A stretch of 64,000 bases of DNA from Stagnimonas aquatica (GCF_003730135.1 NZ_RJVO01000004.1:248001-312000); one strand, 5' to 3'. Numbered from the stretch's first letter, positions 18,901 through 34,662 are shown. Numbers and translations: made by a program. The notes: generated by a model not told the origin, from the sequence alone.

Positions 18901-20656
18901 TACCGTCAGCCGTCCCAGCGGCTACTGGGCGGAGGAGCTGCGCAGTAGCGGTGACAGCGCCGCCTATCGCTACGTCGAAGGCGCCAGCGGCGCCACGATG
19001 GCGCCAGCAGCGCCAGCGGCCACTGCTCCGGTTTATCGCAGCGTCCCCGCCAGCAGCCCGGCGCCGACCCCGATCACGCCGACGCGCAGCGAGTTTCCCG
19101 CGCCCCGTCGCGCCAACGGCACTGGCTTGCAGACCACCCTGAGCCGGCCGCAGCCCAGCCTGCGCGAAGAGTTGCTCGGCGACATCGCGGAGTTGCAGCC
19201 ACCGGCGGCGGGCGCGGCAGCCAAGGCAGCGCCGCAGATCTATTACGGCGACAGCTACGGCGTCTACGAGGTGCCGAGGCAGAGTGGTGGCTACTCCGCA
19301 CCGGTCGCCGCACCGCGCTACAGCCTGCCGCCACCGCCGCCCGCCCGCGTCGCCGGCCCGGCAATGGATTTCAAGCTCAGCCGTCCCGAGGTCGTGCTCA
19401 GCCAGGAGAGCAGCAGCCCGGAGGACCGCCGGCAGTTGCTGCGCGAGATCGGCGATCTGCGCGCCAAGCGCAGTCCCTACGGACAGATCGGCCTGAGCCT
19501 GCGCTCGCGCGACGGCGTCGAGGGCCTGGACCGGCTCGACGGCATCGAGGCGCCGGTGGAGATCGGGTTCCCGGCCACCGAGGCTGGCCGCTTCAAGTTT
19601 CGTGCGGTGCCGGTGTCGCTGGAGGCGGGCACCCTCTCCGGTCGCAGCCTGCCACTGTTCGGCACCCTGGGGCTGGCGACCGCCCTGGCCTCGGCCAACG
19701 GCGAGGACCCCACCACCATCACCAGCCGCCGCATCAGCCAGAGCGAGTCGGGCGTTGCCCTCGGGCTGGGTTACGAAGTGGGCGATTTTCGCGCCGACTT
19801 CGGTACCTCGCCGCTGGGCTTCCCGGTGGAAACCCTGGTCGGTGGCGTCAACTGGCGCCCCAGCGTCGGCCAGACCAGCTTCAAGATCGACGTCGCCCGC
19901 CGCTCGGTGACCGACAGCCTGCTGTCCTACGCCGGCGCCCGCGATCCCGGCACCGGTCTGGTCTGGGGCGGCGTGACCAAGACCGGCGGGCGCCTGGATG
20001 TCGCCTACGACCTCGGCCGCTATGGCGTCTATGGCAACGGCAGCTACTACCTGCTGGATGGCCAGCACCTGCCGGAGAACTCGGTGGTGGAGATCGGTGG
20101 TGGCCTTTATGCCCGCGCGGTCGAGCGTCGCAGCATGCGCCTCACCTACGGCCTCAACCTGACTGCCTTCGGCTACGACAAGAACCTGCGCCGGTTCAGC
20201 TTCGGGCACGGCGGCTACTTCAGCCCACAGTCCTACTTCGCGGTGAGCGTGCCGGTGGAGTGGGAGGGCTACTACAACCGCTTCAGCTACCGCATCGGCG
20301 GCGCCATCGGTATCCAGGCCTTCCGCGAGGACGGCGCCGGTTACTACCCCTCGGATGTTGGTCTCGCCGACGCTTACACGGCAGCGTTGGAACTGGCCGA
20401 CCCGGAGCTGCAGCTACAGGGCGGCTACAGCTCCAAGCAGTCCACTGGCATCGGCTTCAGCTTTGGCGGCCAGTTCGAATACCTGCTTGATCCCAATCTG
20501 TCCGCTGGCGCGCGGCTGTCCATCGACAATGCCCGCGACTACCAGGAAGGCAGCGCGCTGGGCTATCTGCGTTACAGCTTCTATCCGCAGAGCCGCGTCT
20601 CCAACCCGCCGGCCTTGCTGCTGCCTTACTTCAATTTCGGAGACCCCCGCCTATGA
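15926..20656 (+). CDS. bcsC: Cellulose export outer-membrane protein BcsC
   Basis: 1576 residues, longer than the approximately 1160 of the E. coli protein. A signal peptide (cleavage near AQAQ, residue 25) is followed by a long TPR superhelix to about residue 870, an Ala/Pro/Ser-rich low-complexity linker (about 880-1180), and a C-terminal beta-barrel domain (about 1230-1576) ending in aromatic FNFGDPRL. The TPR part scaffolds peptidoglycan and synthase contacts while the barrel lets cellulose cross the outer membrane. The start overlaps bcsZ; ATG 15938 is an equally good start that shortens the leader by four residues. Confidence 0.93.
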   Translation: MVKDMLRLALLSLALACAAATAQAQPPTAAATTDQLATQARYWEGKGRYDLARENWLKLLRVSPDNPTALSGLANAEAVSGRGAAAQVYLDRLREAHPNHPDLRRLEAAIRAGSYDPDKLAQPRGLARQGKYQQAVEAYRSVFNNDIPGGRLGLEYYQTLAGTDNGWQPAYAGIQKLAQDNPGEPIYRLALAQHLTYQEPTRREGIRSLAELSKDSTLASPARQAWRQALLWLGAKAGDENLYQDYLRQGGDDSQISAKLNSLREARSSAVVAARSEPVDQPPSAEELRGQLVKQGFDSLNDGRLELAEAQFNQALKNYGESADVLGGLGIIRLRQEAYGEAADLLARASNLNKARASRWKDALDTARFWQLVRAAEAARKAGDNALAVRELRRALSQDPQRAAEQPTVRISLADLLVEEEQLPEAEKIYRDILRSQPDNADALRSLMALLARDRRLPEAIALGERASPEVRAQLGGFGVLKAQSLRDQAGEALKAKDDARAEVLLKEALLVDPESPWTRLDLARIYQRQQRSREASTLIDGLLAPGSGNVQAEALYIKALLLAEQQNWYEGLQLLERIEPGARNAGMTELQKRLWVRYQTQRAGVYSHLGQPGVASQILAEVEPYAADQPELLGALATAYADVGDESRALAYIRQALTRTSNPGSGLRLQYAGLLFKLRQDAEFEVVMEDLLRKGDLDAEQSQGLANLRIAYRLRQADLVREEGDLARAYEYLEPLLRLNPKDPRLMMALARLYNDSKDYDQASRLYRQVLAQNDQDLDAYKGAINAALSLSQWDEADALLERAFALDPENPRLYAMAGRSARGRGDDGRALQLFQQALRIDAQRAGEGGNPFSKSNAQPLLQLIDPAAAGSRVPYSPQVLGALAPVPAVAAVKPASASQTPQQTAVLAVARSSSAKSIPAVRAKLAPAAVPVQLAMGNGSRRAAVPLPAARLMRAAWTRGDVSIPARHTAGRLWKVSTPPESGQSKAASATVSRPSGYWAEELRSSGDSAAYRYVEGASGATMAPAAPAATAPVYRSVPASSPAPTPITPTRSEFPAPRRANGTGLQTTLSRPQPSLREELLGDIAELQPPAAGAAAKAAPQIYYGDSYGVYEVPRQSGGYSAPVAAPRYSLPPPPPARVAGPAMDFKLSRPEVVLSQESSSPEDRRQLLREIGDLRAKRSPYGQIGLSLRSRDGVEGLDRLDGIEAPVEIGFPATEAGRFKFRAVPVSLEAGTLSGRSLPLFGTLGLATALASANGEDPTTITSRRISQSESGVALGLGYEVGDFRADFGTSPLGFPVETLVGGVNWRPSVGQTSFKIDVARRSVTDSLLSYAGARDPGTGLVWGGVTKTGGRLDVAYDLGRYGVYGNGSYYLLDGQHLPENSVVEIGGGLYARAVERRSMRLTYGLNLTAFGYDKNLRRFSFGHGGYFSPQSYFAVSVPVEWEGYYNRFSYRIGGAIGIQAFREDGAGYYPSDVGLADAYTAALELADPELQLQGGYSSKQSTGIGFSFGGQFEYLLDPNLSAGARLSIDNARDYQEGSALGYLRYSFYPQSRVSNPPALLLPYFNFGDPRL

Positions 20657-21474
20657 GCCGCCGCGACCTGCTGAAGGCGCTGCCGCTGCTGGCCTGCGTC
20701 GCCTGCGCTTCCGCGCCGCCGCAGAGCCCGGTGCCGGCCCCGGCCGGGATGGCCGGAGTCGCCTATCCAGGTGCCTACGGCGCCAGGGCGGATCAGCGCT
20801 ACCTGGCGCAGCCGCCGACGCTGGGGCAGCCGATCCGCCCACCGGCTGCGGCGATGCCAACGGCCAAGTTCGGCGAGGCCGATGCCGGTCTGCAAGGCAT
20901 GGCCGAGGGCGAGACCGAGCGCGCCGAGCAGAGCTTCGAGCGGGCGCTGGAGGTCAATCCTTTCGATCCGGTCGCGCTCAACAATCTCGCCGTCGCCAAG
21001 GCCGAGCAGGGCCAGTTTCACGAGGCCGCCGCGATGCTGGAACGCGCCGCCAAACTGCAACCGGACAATGCCGAGATCGCCGCCAACCTGGCGCGTCTAC
21101 GCGGCTATGTGCAGGGCTATGCGATGGCCGGTGTCGAACCGGCCGGCCAGAGTCCCGCCGCGATCAATGGCAGCCTGCCGCCCGCGCCGCCGGCTCTATG
21201 GGGTAGCCGCCGGGTCAGCCAGCCCAGCTATGGTGCTGCGGTGCTGGTGGACGACGGCGGTTTGGCCCTGCCGGCCTCGGTCCCGTCCGCCAGTGCAGCG
21301 AGCCGGGTGTCGAACGCGGCGGCGGGATCGTTCGCCACTGGCGACGGCAGCGGCTACTACATCTCCGAGGCCTGCCGCGAACCGAGCGCCGCCGCGCCGG
21401 CGAAGAAGAAGAGCAAACCGAAAACCGTCAGTCGCAGCGGTCCCAGTAGCGGCTGCCCCACTCCTGCGCCCTGA
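20653..21474 (+). CDS. TPR-repeat lipoprotein-like gene at the end of the cellulose operon
   Basis: 273 residues, coupled to bcsC by ATGA overlap. The N-terminus MSRRDLLKALPLLACVACAS has a charged start, a short hydrophobic core and cysteines at 15 and 18, consistent with a lipoprotein signal, although neither lipobox is textbook. Residues about 73-155 hold two TPR units (AEQSFERALEVNPFDPVALN; FHEAAAMLERAAKLQPDNAE). The remainder is Ala/Ser/Pro-rich, ending in a Lys-rich patch. Not a standard bcs gene that I recognise. Likely periplasmic or outer-membrane anchored and possibly a partner of the BcsC TPR domain; that role is inference. Confidence 0.75.
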   Translation: MSRRDLLKALPLLACVACASAPPQSPVPAPAGMAGVAYPGAYGARADQRYLAQPPTLGQPIRPPAAAMPTAKFGEADAGLQGMAEGETERAEQSFERALEVNPFDPVALNNLAVAKAEQGQFHEAAAMLERAAKLQPDNAEIAANLARLRGYVQGYAMAGVEPAGQSPAAINGSLPPAPPALWGSRRVSQPSYGAAVLVDDGGLALPASVPSASAASRVSNAAAGSFATGDGSGYYISEACREPSAAAPAKKKSKPKTVSRSGPSSGCPTPAP

Positions 21475-21492
21475 CGGGTGGTTGTTGAAACC

Positions 21493-21520
21493 AAAAGGCC
21501 TCGCGATGCGAGGCCTTTCT
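21493..21520. terminator. Rho-independent terminator closing the cellulose operon (bidirectional)
   Basis: Perfect 9-bp stem AGGCCTCGC/GCGAGGCCT (21496-21504 and 21508-21516) with loop GAT, followed by TTTCT and preceded by AAAA. It lies between the convergent cellulose operon and the ParA gene, so it can serve both strands. Confidence 0.85.
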
Positions 21521-21541
21521 GCTGGCGGCTTGCGGCGCCAC

Positions 21542-22309
21542 TCAGCCGGCAATCGACTCATACAGCGCCAGATACTCCTGGGTAATGCGGTGCGAGCGCT
21601 CCAGGTGCACCAGCGGCAGATGGCGGTCGTGGGATTCCTTCACCTTCACCGAGCTGCCGATGGTCTGTTCCAGCACCGGTCGGCCTTCCGCCTTCAGCTC
21701 GTTGACCAGGCGCTGCGGCAGATTGGAGCGGGCCTGGAACTGGTTGACGACGATCCCCTCGATGGCGAGGTCGTCGTTATGGTCGGCGCGGATTTCCTGG
21801 ATGTTGTCGAGCAGGGTGTAGAGCGCCTGGCGCGCGAACTCGTCGCAATCGAAGGGGATCAGCACCCGGTCGGCGGCGATCAGCGCCGAGCGCGAGTAGA
21901 AGTTGAGCGCCGGCGGGGTGTCGATGAACACCGCGTCGTAGCCTTTCAGCTTCTTCAGCGCGTCGCGCAGCTTGTAGATCTTCTGCTTGGCTTCCAGTTT
22001 GACGATCAGCTCCTCCAGCTTGGGGCTGGAAGCCACCACGTCGAGGTTCTCGAACGGGGTATTGGTGGCGAAGCTCATCAGCGGCGGCATCTGCAGGGTG
22101 AAGCTGAGCGTCGCCTCGAAGAAGTCGGCGATGCTGCGGTCGGCCTTGAGTCCGCCGGAGCCCAGCAGGTACTGGGTGGAGTTGCCCTGGGTGTCGAGGT
22201 CGATCACCAGGGTACGCAGGCCGGAAGCCGCCGCGATGGCGGCGAGATTGCAGACGATGGTGGTCTTGCCGACCCCGCCTTTCTGGTTGAAGACAACGCG
22301 CTTGATCAT
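21542..22309 (-). CDS. Orphan ParA family ATPase
   Basis: 255 residues. Deviant Walker A VFNQKGGVGKTTIVCNLAAI at the N-terminus, Walker A' VIDLDTQGNSTQYLL and FIDTPPALNFYSRSALIAAD follow. This is the Soj/ParA type of partition ATPase, but no parB, plasmid replication gene or parS-like array is adjacent. Chromosomal orphan ParAs can position other cargo such as chemoreceptors or secretion machines. It converges on the cellulose operon and is preceded by 130 bases with no clear signal. Cargo unknown. Confidence 0.88.
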   Translation of the reverse strand: MIKRVVFNQKGGVGKTTIVCNLAAIAAASGLRTLVIDLDTQGNSTQYLLGSGGLKADRSIADFFEATLSFTLQMPPLMSFATNTPFENLDVVASSPKLEELIVKLEAKQKIYKLRDALKKLKGYDAVFIDTPPALNFYSRSALIAADRVLIPFDCDEFARQALYTLLDNIQEIRADHNDDLAIEGIVVNQFQARSNLPQRLVNELKAEGRPVLEQTIGSSVKVKESHDRHLPLVHLERSHRITQEYLALYESIAG

Positions 22310-22439
22310 GTCGGAACCGCTGGAAGTGGTGTTGGATGCCTTTCCATTATCGCCAGAATCGGGCCATCACCGGCGATTCCGAATCCGTCTCGACGGTTTT
22401 GGAATCGCCACGCGACGGGCGGTGATCGACGCGCCGGTC

Positions 22440-23474
22440 CTAATCGGCCAGCAGCGCGGCTGCCGCTGGCGAGCTGTAGAAGGGCTCCAGCCAGCGCCGG
22501 ATCAGCGGTTCCAGCAGCTTCTTCTTCTTGAGTGCGGCCAGCGCCGGCGGCGCGAAGCGCATCAGGTCGGTGAGGATCATCTTGCGGCTGATGCCCATTT
22601 CATCGAGCAGTTCGGCCAAGTGGGTCTTGCCGTACTTGTCGAAGAAGGCCTCGATGCCGGCGTCGATCACCGCCGAGTACCACTCGGTCTTGCGCAGGCT
22701 GCGCCAGTGCTCGTAGCCGACCACGAACAGCTCCTCGACATCGCCGGTGCTGACCGTGGCGCGCGCCTCGGCCAGACTCTGGTGCTTGAGACCGGCCCAG
22801 ATCTCCAGCGCCGATTCGCGCAGCAGATGGTCGTCGAGCAGGGTTTGCAGCGAGCTTTCGCTCTCGCGCAAGGTTGCGTCCAGGCTCTGCTGGATGTACT
22901 TGCGCAGGGTGCTTTCGATGGCGGCGTCGAGCTTGGGCGTGGCCTTGGACAGCACCGACTTGCCCAGCTTCAGCATCGACGAGGCGCCGGGGATGCTCTT
23001 GGTCAGGCTGTTCTGCGCCAGGTAGCCGCTGATGCCGCGATAGATCAGATCGCCAGCGACGGTGTGCACCACCGGATTGGAGAGGCCGGCGTGGATCAGC
23101 GCTGCACGCGCCTCCTTCAGTTCCAGGAGCTTGTCCAGCCAGTGGCGGAAGTGGCGGTCGGGCAGCAACTCACCGAGCTTGGTCTTGCGCTGGATCGGGT
23201 GCGCCTGCACCGCCTGCGCGATCTCGCCGACCAGCTCCGGGATGGCGCCGTGCGGCTCCATTTCGGCGGCGTAGTGGCGGGCGATTTCCTGCACGGTCTT
23301 GCGGCTGACCACTTCCTCCAGCTTCAGCTTGCTGGCGTCGTGCAGCAGGGCGTCGACCTCGGCCTCCAGCCAGGGCTCCAGGGCCTTGGCATCCAGGCGC
23401 GCCAGCCACCACTCGACTTGGGCATCGAGCAGGGCGCTGGCCTTGCTGGAGAGTTTCGCGGCTTTCTTGGCCAT
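22440..23474 (-). CDS. Conserved-looking protein of unknown function
   Basis: 344 residues from ATG 23474, chosen over longer in-frame starts because GAGGAG stands 10-15 bases upstream. The chain opens with a Lys/Ala-rich helix (MAKKAAKLSSKASALLDAQV) and is largely helical and charged. A central stretch around GLSNPVVHTVAGDLIYRGIS and the moderately hydrophobic ISGYLAQNSLTKSIPGASSM could touch membrane, but there is no true transmembrane segment. No catalytic motif was recognised. It is on the same strand as the orphan ParA, 130 bases upstream of it, so the two could share a transcript. Confidence 0.7.
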   Translation of the reverse strand: MAKKAAKLSSKASALLDAQVEWWLARLDAKALEPWLEAEVDALLHDASKLKLEEVVSRKTVQEIARHYAAEMEPHGAIPELVGEIAQAVQAHPIQRKTKLGELLPDRHFRHWLDKLLELKEARAALIHAGLSNPVVHTVAGDLIYRGISGYLAQNSLTKSIPGASSMLKLGKSVLSKATPKLDAAIESTLRKYIQQSLDATLRESESSLQTLLDDHLLRESALEIWAGLKHQSLAEARATVSTGDVEELFVVGYEHWRSLRKTEWYSAVIDAGIEAFFDKYGKTHLAELLDEMGISRKMILTDLMRFAPPALAALKKKKLLEPLIRRWLEPFYSSPAAAALLAD

Positions 23475-23609
23475 CTTGAATGGGCTCCTCGGGAGGACAG
23501 GTTGCCGCTGCGGCGGCGGCTGGGTAGACAGGGCCAGGCAGTATGCCCGCTTCGCCGTGGCGCAGGCAGGCGTCGCCGCAAACCCCGGCCCGCGGGCTGG
23601 GGCTCGGGC

Positions 23610-23640
23610 AAAAAAAACCCGGGCCAGGCCCGGGTCTTTT
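23610..23640 (-). terminator. Rho-independent terminator after acnA
   Basis: A stem built from ACCCGGGCC and GGCCCGGGT (23617-23625 and 23627-23635) is followed on the minus strand by eight T residues (complement of 23610-23617). It lies 14 bases past the acnA stop. Confidence 0.85.
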
Positions 23641-23653
23641 CCGCGACGGCGGT

Positions 23654-26317
<2,664 letters not shown>

Positions 26318-26412
26318 GGCGTGCTCGCTCCCGGGAGGTGGCTGGAATCGTGAGGCTGTGCGCCGCCCGCTGGTCCGGGCCCAATGTCCGGCCTGGCGGT
26401 GCGCAGCTCGCA

Positions 26413-26418
26413 ATTATA
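26413..26418 (-). promoter_or_regulatory. Candidate -10 element for acnA
   Basis: A perfect TATAAT on the minus strand, about 95 bases upstream of the acnA start, in the 251-base divergent gap. The -35 region is weak (no close TTGACA match at 17 bases). Nothing else definite was seen in this gap. Confidence 0.4.
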
Positions 26419-26568
26419 CTGATCGTCGACCGCTTGAGCCCGACCACTTTGGTCTGAGGCGCGCGCGTTCCGGCGGCCGCCGATCCTTCGATTCTTCCAC
26501 CACCACAGGCTTGCCAAGGCTTTGACTCCCGCTTCCGCCGACTCGCTGACCTCCGCCGGAGTTGCGGC

Positions 26569-31667
<5,099 letters not shown>

Positions 31668-31671
<4 letters not shown>

Positions 31672-32813
31672 CCCCATCAGCCTCCGCCGACCGCGCCGTC
31701 GGCAGCGCTATCGGCTACAGCAGCCCGGAGTCAGGCAAACCGCTGAGCCGCCCAGTAGTGCTGCTGGTCGACGACACGCCCTTCAACATCGACGTGTTGC
31801 GCGGCGTGCTGGCCGGCGCTTACACCCTGAAGGTGGCAACCAATGGCGAAAAGGCGCTGGCGCTGGCGCAGATGCAGCCGCAACCCGACCTGATCCTGCT
31901 CGACGTGATGATGCCGGGCATGGACGGCTACGAGGTCTGCCGGCGGCTGAAGGCCAATCCGCAGACCCGTGGCATCCCGGTGATCTTCGTCACCAGCATG
32001 AACGAGGTCGAGGACGAACAGCACGGCTTCGAGGTTGGCGGGGTCGACTACATCACCAAGCCGGTGAGCCCACCGCTGGTGCAGGCGCGGGTCGCCACCC
32101 ATCTGCGCCTCTACGCCCACGAAAGAAACCTCAGCGAGCTGGTGGCGGCGCGCACCCGCGAGCTGGAAAGCACCCGCCTGGAGATCATCCGCCGGCTCGG
32201 GCGCGCCGCCGAATTCAAGGACGACGAGACCGGCCAGCACATCATCCGCATGAGCCACTACGCCCGCATCCTCGCCGAGGCCTCGGGGATGAGCGCGGAG
32301 GATGTCGAGGTGCTGTTCAATGCCGCGCCGATGCACGACGTCGGCAAGATCGGCATTCCGGAAGCGATCCTGATGAAGCCGGGCATGCTCACCGAGGAGG
32401 AATGGAAGGTGATGCGCAAGCACCCGAGCATCGGTGCCGGCATCATCGGCAAGCACGACCACCCGCTGCTGGAAACCGCCCGCATCGTCGCCCTGACCCA
32501 TCACGAAAAATGGGACGGCAGCGGTTATCCGCGTGGCCTCAAGGGCGAGAAGATTCCCATCGGCGGGCGCATTGTCGCCATCGCCGACGTGTTCGACGCG
32601 CTGACTTCGGAGCGGCCCTACAAGCCGGCCTGGTCGGAAGCCGATTCGGTGGCCTTCCTGCGCCGCGAGAGCGGCCGCCACTTCGAGCCGAGGCTGGTGG
32701 AGCTGTTCATCCAGCACCTGCCGGAGATCCGCCACATCCGGGAGCTGTATGCCGACCAGGGACCGCAGCCGGCGCCCGGGACCGCAGCCTGGGAGCAGTT
32801 GCCGGAGGCCTGA
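31668..32813 (+). CDS. Response regulator with HD-GYP c-di-GMP phosphodiesterase domain
   Basis: 381 residues. The receiver (about 28-150) has D35, D36, phosphoacceptor D79 (LILLDVMMPGMDGYEV) and K131. A short coiled linker leads to the HD-GYP domain (about 165-360) with H223-D224 in HDVGKIGIPE, H278-H279, and GSGYP at 284-288. All metal and signature residues are present, so hydrolysis of c-di-GMP to pGpG/GMP is expected. Translationally coupled to the hybrid kinase. Since BcsA here keeps its PilZ site, control of cellulose output is a plausible but unproven role. Confidence 0.93.
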
Positions 32814-32829
32814 GCGAGGCCACCTGAAG

Positions 32830-33200
32830 CTAGGGTGTGTCATCAATTACCTGCTCGCTGCGTTGCGAGTCAAAACCGCGCAGTGCGAGGCGCGAGACGT
32901 AGCGCAGGTTGGAACCTGAGCAAGTCTCGCAACGACGCAATGCGCGGTTTTGGCCGCAACCCTGTGGGGCCGGCTCGCGACACGGTGCCCGAGCGTAGCG
33001 AGGCGGGTGCGGGAGCGAGCCCCGCCGGCGCCTCCCGCACCCCTTGCTGCGCAAACACCGTGTCGGCGCCGGACTGTTTTGGGGCATTGCGGCGTCAGCC
33101 AGAGAGGGAAATAGAACCACTATTCCCCTCCCTGGCTTCCTTGCACTGCCCCAAAACAGCCTTCGGCCGCAGCGACCAGGTAATTGATGACACACCCTAG
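32830..33200. mobile_element. MITE-like palindromic element with three internal hairpins
   Basis: The ends 32830-32853 and 33177-33200 are perfect 24-base inverted repeats starting CTAGGGTGTGTCATCAATTA. With one mismatch the match extends to 33 bases (to 32862 and 33168). Inside are three long hairpins: 32871-32882 with 32941-32952; 32978-32987 with 33056-33065 (plus 33005-33015 with 33032-33042); and 33074-33086 with 33147-33159. No transposase is encoded; the 121-codon ORFs on both strands are by-products of the symmetry. CTAG at each end could be the target site. This accounts for the whole gap between the HD-GYP gene and the next CDS. Confidence 0.75.
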
Positions 33201-33484
33201 GGCGTCTTGGGTCCGCGCGGATGACGATCTTCGACCGTGCCGGTCAGCACCGTGTTCATCATCTGCGGATCGCAGCGCTCGACGCAGAGCCGCTGTTCGT
33301 CGCCGCACAGACCGGGTTCGCCATCGGCACCGAGCAGACAGATCTCGTGTTCGCTCAGGCAGGTCTGCACGCAGGCATCTTCGGCGCCGGGCACCGGGTA
33401 GAGATAGCGTCTTGGCGCCTCGGCCGCGACGGAGGCAGTGGCGACCAGGCACAGCACAAAGCCACAGAGTTGCAGACGGCGCAT
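33197..33484 (-). CDS. Small secreted cysteine-rich protein
   Basis: 95 residues. A signal peptide (MRRLQLCGFVLCLVATASVA, cleavage near residue 20-21) precedes a mature part with six cysteines in a CVQTCLSEHEIC...CGDEQRLCVERC pattern, suggesting disulfides or metal binding in the periplasm. No family was recognised. Its TAG stop is formed by the CTAG at the right end of the palindromic element, so the element was inserted exactly at, or has altered, its 3' end. Confidence 0.6.
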   Translation of the reverse strand: MRRLQLCGFVLCLVATASVAAEAPRRYLYPVPGAEDACVQTCLSEHEICLLGADGEPGLCGDEQRLCVERCDPQMMNTVLTGTVEDRHPRGPKTP

Positions 33485-33582
33485 GTCGGTGTCCTCCGGT
33501 TCACGGGCCTGTTATCGACCCTGGAACCCTAGTCCTCCGACGCGCGGGGGGAACGCCGTCAAAACATCTGTAGAGAAAATCC

Positions 33583-34662
33583 CTAGGCCGGTCCGGCCGC
33601 CGCGATTTCCCCGCAGCCGAGGCAGGTTCTGCCCTGGTATAGCGCCAGATACTGACCCGGAGTGACCGCCCGCTGCGCCTGCTCGAACTCCACCCGCAGC
33701 GCGCCGTCGGCGGTCTCGACGAGGCGACAGGCGGCGAGTGGCTGGCGGTGGCGCAAGCGCCCGAACAGCGGTTCCCGCGCGCACAGCGGCGCCAGCCAGT
33801 GAAAGCGCCCGGTATGCAAAGTGCGGCGGAACAGCCGTGGATGCTCGGCCTGCTGGGAGACGATCAGGGCCTTGCGGGCGAGATCCTTGTCGACCACGTA
33901 CCAGGGCGCCTCGCTGGCGCCGCGCCGGCCGCCGATGCCAACGCCCTTGCGCTGGCCGAGGGTGAAGAACTGCAGGCCCCGGTGTTCGCCGAGCACCTCG
34001 CCCTGATCGGACTCGATCGGGCCGGGGTCCGGTGGCAGGTGCTCGGCGAGGAAGTCGGCGAACGGCCGCTCACCGATGAAGCAGATGCCGGTGGAGTCCT
34101 TGCGGCGGTGGTTGGGCAGCCCGGCGCGGGCGGCGAGGGCGCGCACCTCCGGCTTGCTCAGGCCGCCGAGCGGGAACAGCACATTCTCGAACTGCGCGCG
34201 CGGCACCCCGGCCAGGAAATAGCTCTGGTCCTTGTTCTCGTCGGCGGCGCGCAGCAGCAGCGGACCTTCGGCGGAGGCCGCCAGATCGGCGTAGTGGCCG
34301 GTGGCGACCAACTCGGCGCCGAGCCGGCGGGCATGCTCGACGAAGGGCTGGAACTTGATCTCGCGGTTACAGAGCACGTCCGGGTTGGGGGTCTTGCCCT
34401 CGCGCAACTGGCGCAGGAAGCTGGCGAACACCCGCTCGCGGTATTCGACGGAGAAGTCCACCCGGTGCAGCGGGATGCCCAGTTCCTCGGCCACCGCGCG
34501 CGCGCTCTGGTAGTCCTCGGCGGCGGTGCAGTAGCCGGACTCGTCCTCGGCCCAGTTCTGCATGAACAGCCCGGACACCCGGTAGCCCTGCTCCTTCAGC
34601 AGCCAGGCGGAAACCGCCGAATCGACCCCGCCGGAGAGGCCGACCATGACGTGCCGGCTCAT
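33583..34662 (-). CDS. mnmA: tRNA-specific 2-thiouridylase MnmA
   Basis: 359 residues. It thiolates U34 of tRNA Lys, Glu and Gln using sulfur relayed to its cysteine. The PP-loop ATP site GLSGGVDSAVSAWLLKEQGY is at the N-terminus; the catalytic cysteines are in PDVLCNREIKF and DSTGICFIGER. Cytoplasmic. It lies 13 bases downstream of a NudJ-type gene, the same pairing as in E. coli, and may be cotranscribed with the type II secretion operon upstream. Confidence 0.96.
   Translation of the reverse strand: MSRHVMVGLSGGVDSAVSAWLLKEQGYRVSGLFMQNWAEDESGYCTAAEDYQSARAVAEELGIPLHRVDFSVEYRERVFASFLRQLREGKTPNPDVLCNREIKFQPFVEHARRLGAELVATGHYADLAASAEGPLLLRAADENKDQSYFLAGVPRAQFENVLFPLGGLSKPEVRALAARAGLPNHRRKDSTGICFIGERPFADFLAEHLPPDPGPIESDQGEVLGEHRGLQFFTLGQRKGVGIGGRRGASEAPWYVVDKDLARKALIVSQQAEHPRLFRRTLHTGRFHWLAPLCAREPLFGRLRHRQPLAACRLVETADGALRVEFEQAQRAVTPGQYLALYQGRTCLGCGEIAAAGPA

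Noticed and set aside
21542-22309. ParA as evidence for a plasmid or integrated element
   Set aside because: No parB, replication gene, integrase or composition change surrounds it; flanks are chromosomal genes on both sides.
32835-33200. 121-codon ORFs on both strands of the 32.8-kb element, both ending QVIDDTP
   Set aside because: Their matching ends come from the terminal inverted repeat read on either strand. No ribosome site, signal peptide or domain supports translation.
32830-33200. Possible insertion sequence with its own transposase
   Set aside because: The element is too short for a transposase and no DDE or HUH motif is encoded; it is better called a non-autonomous MITE-like repeat.
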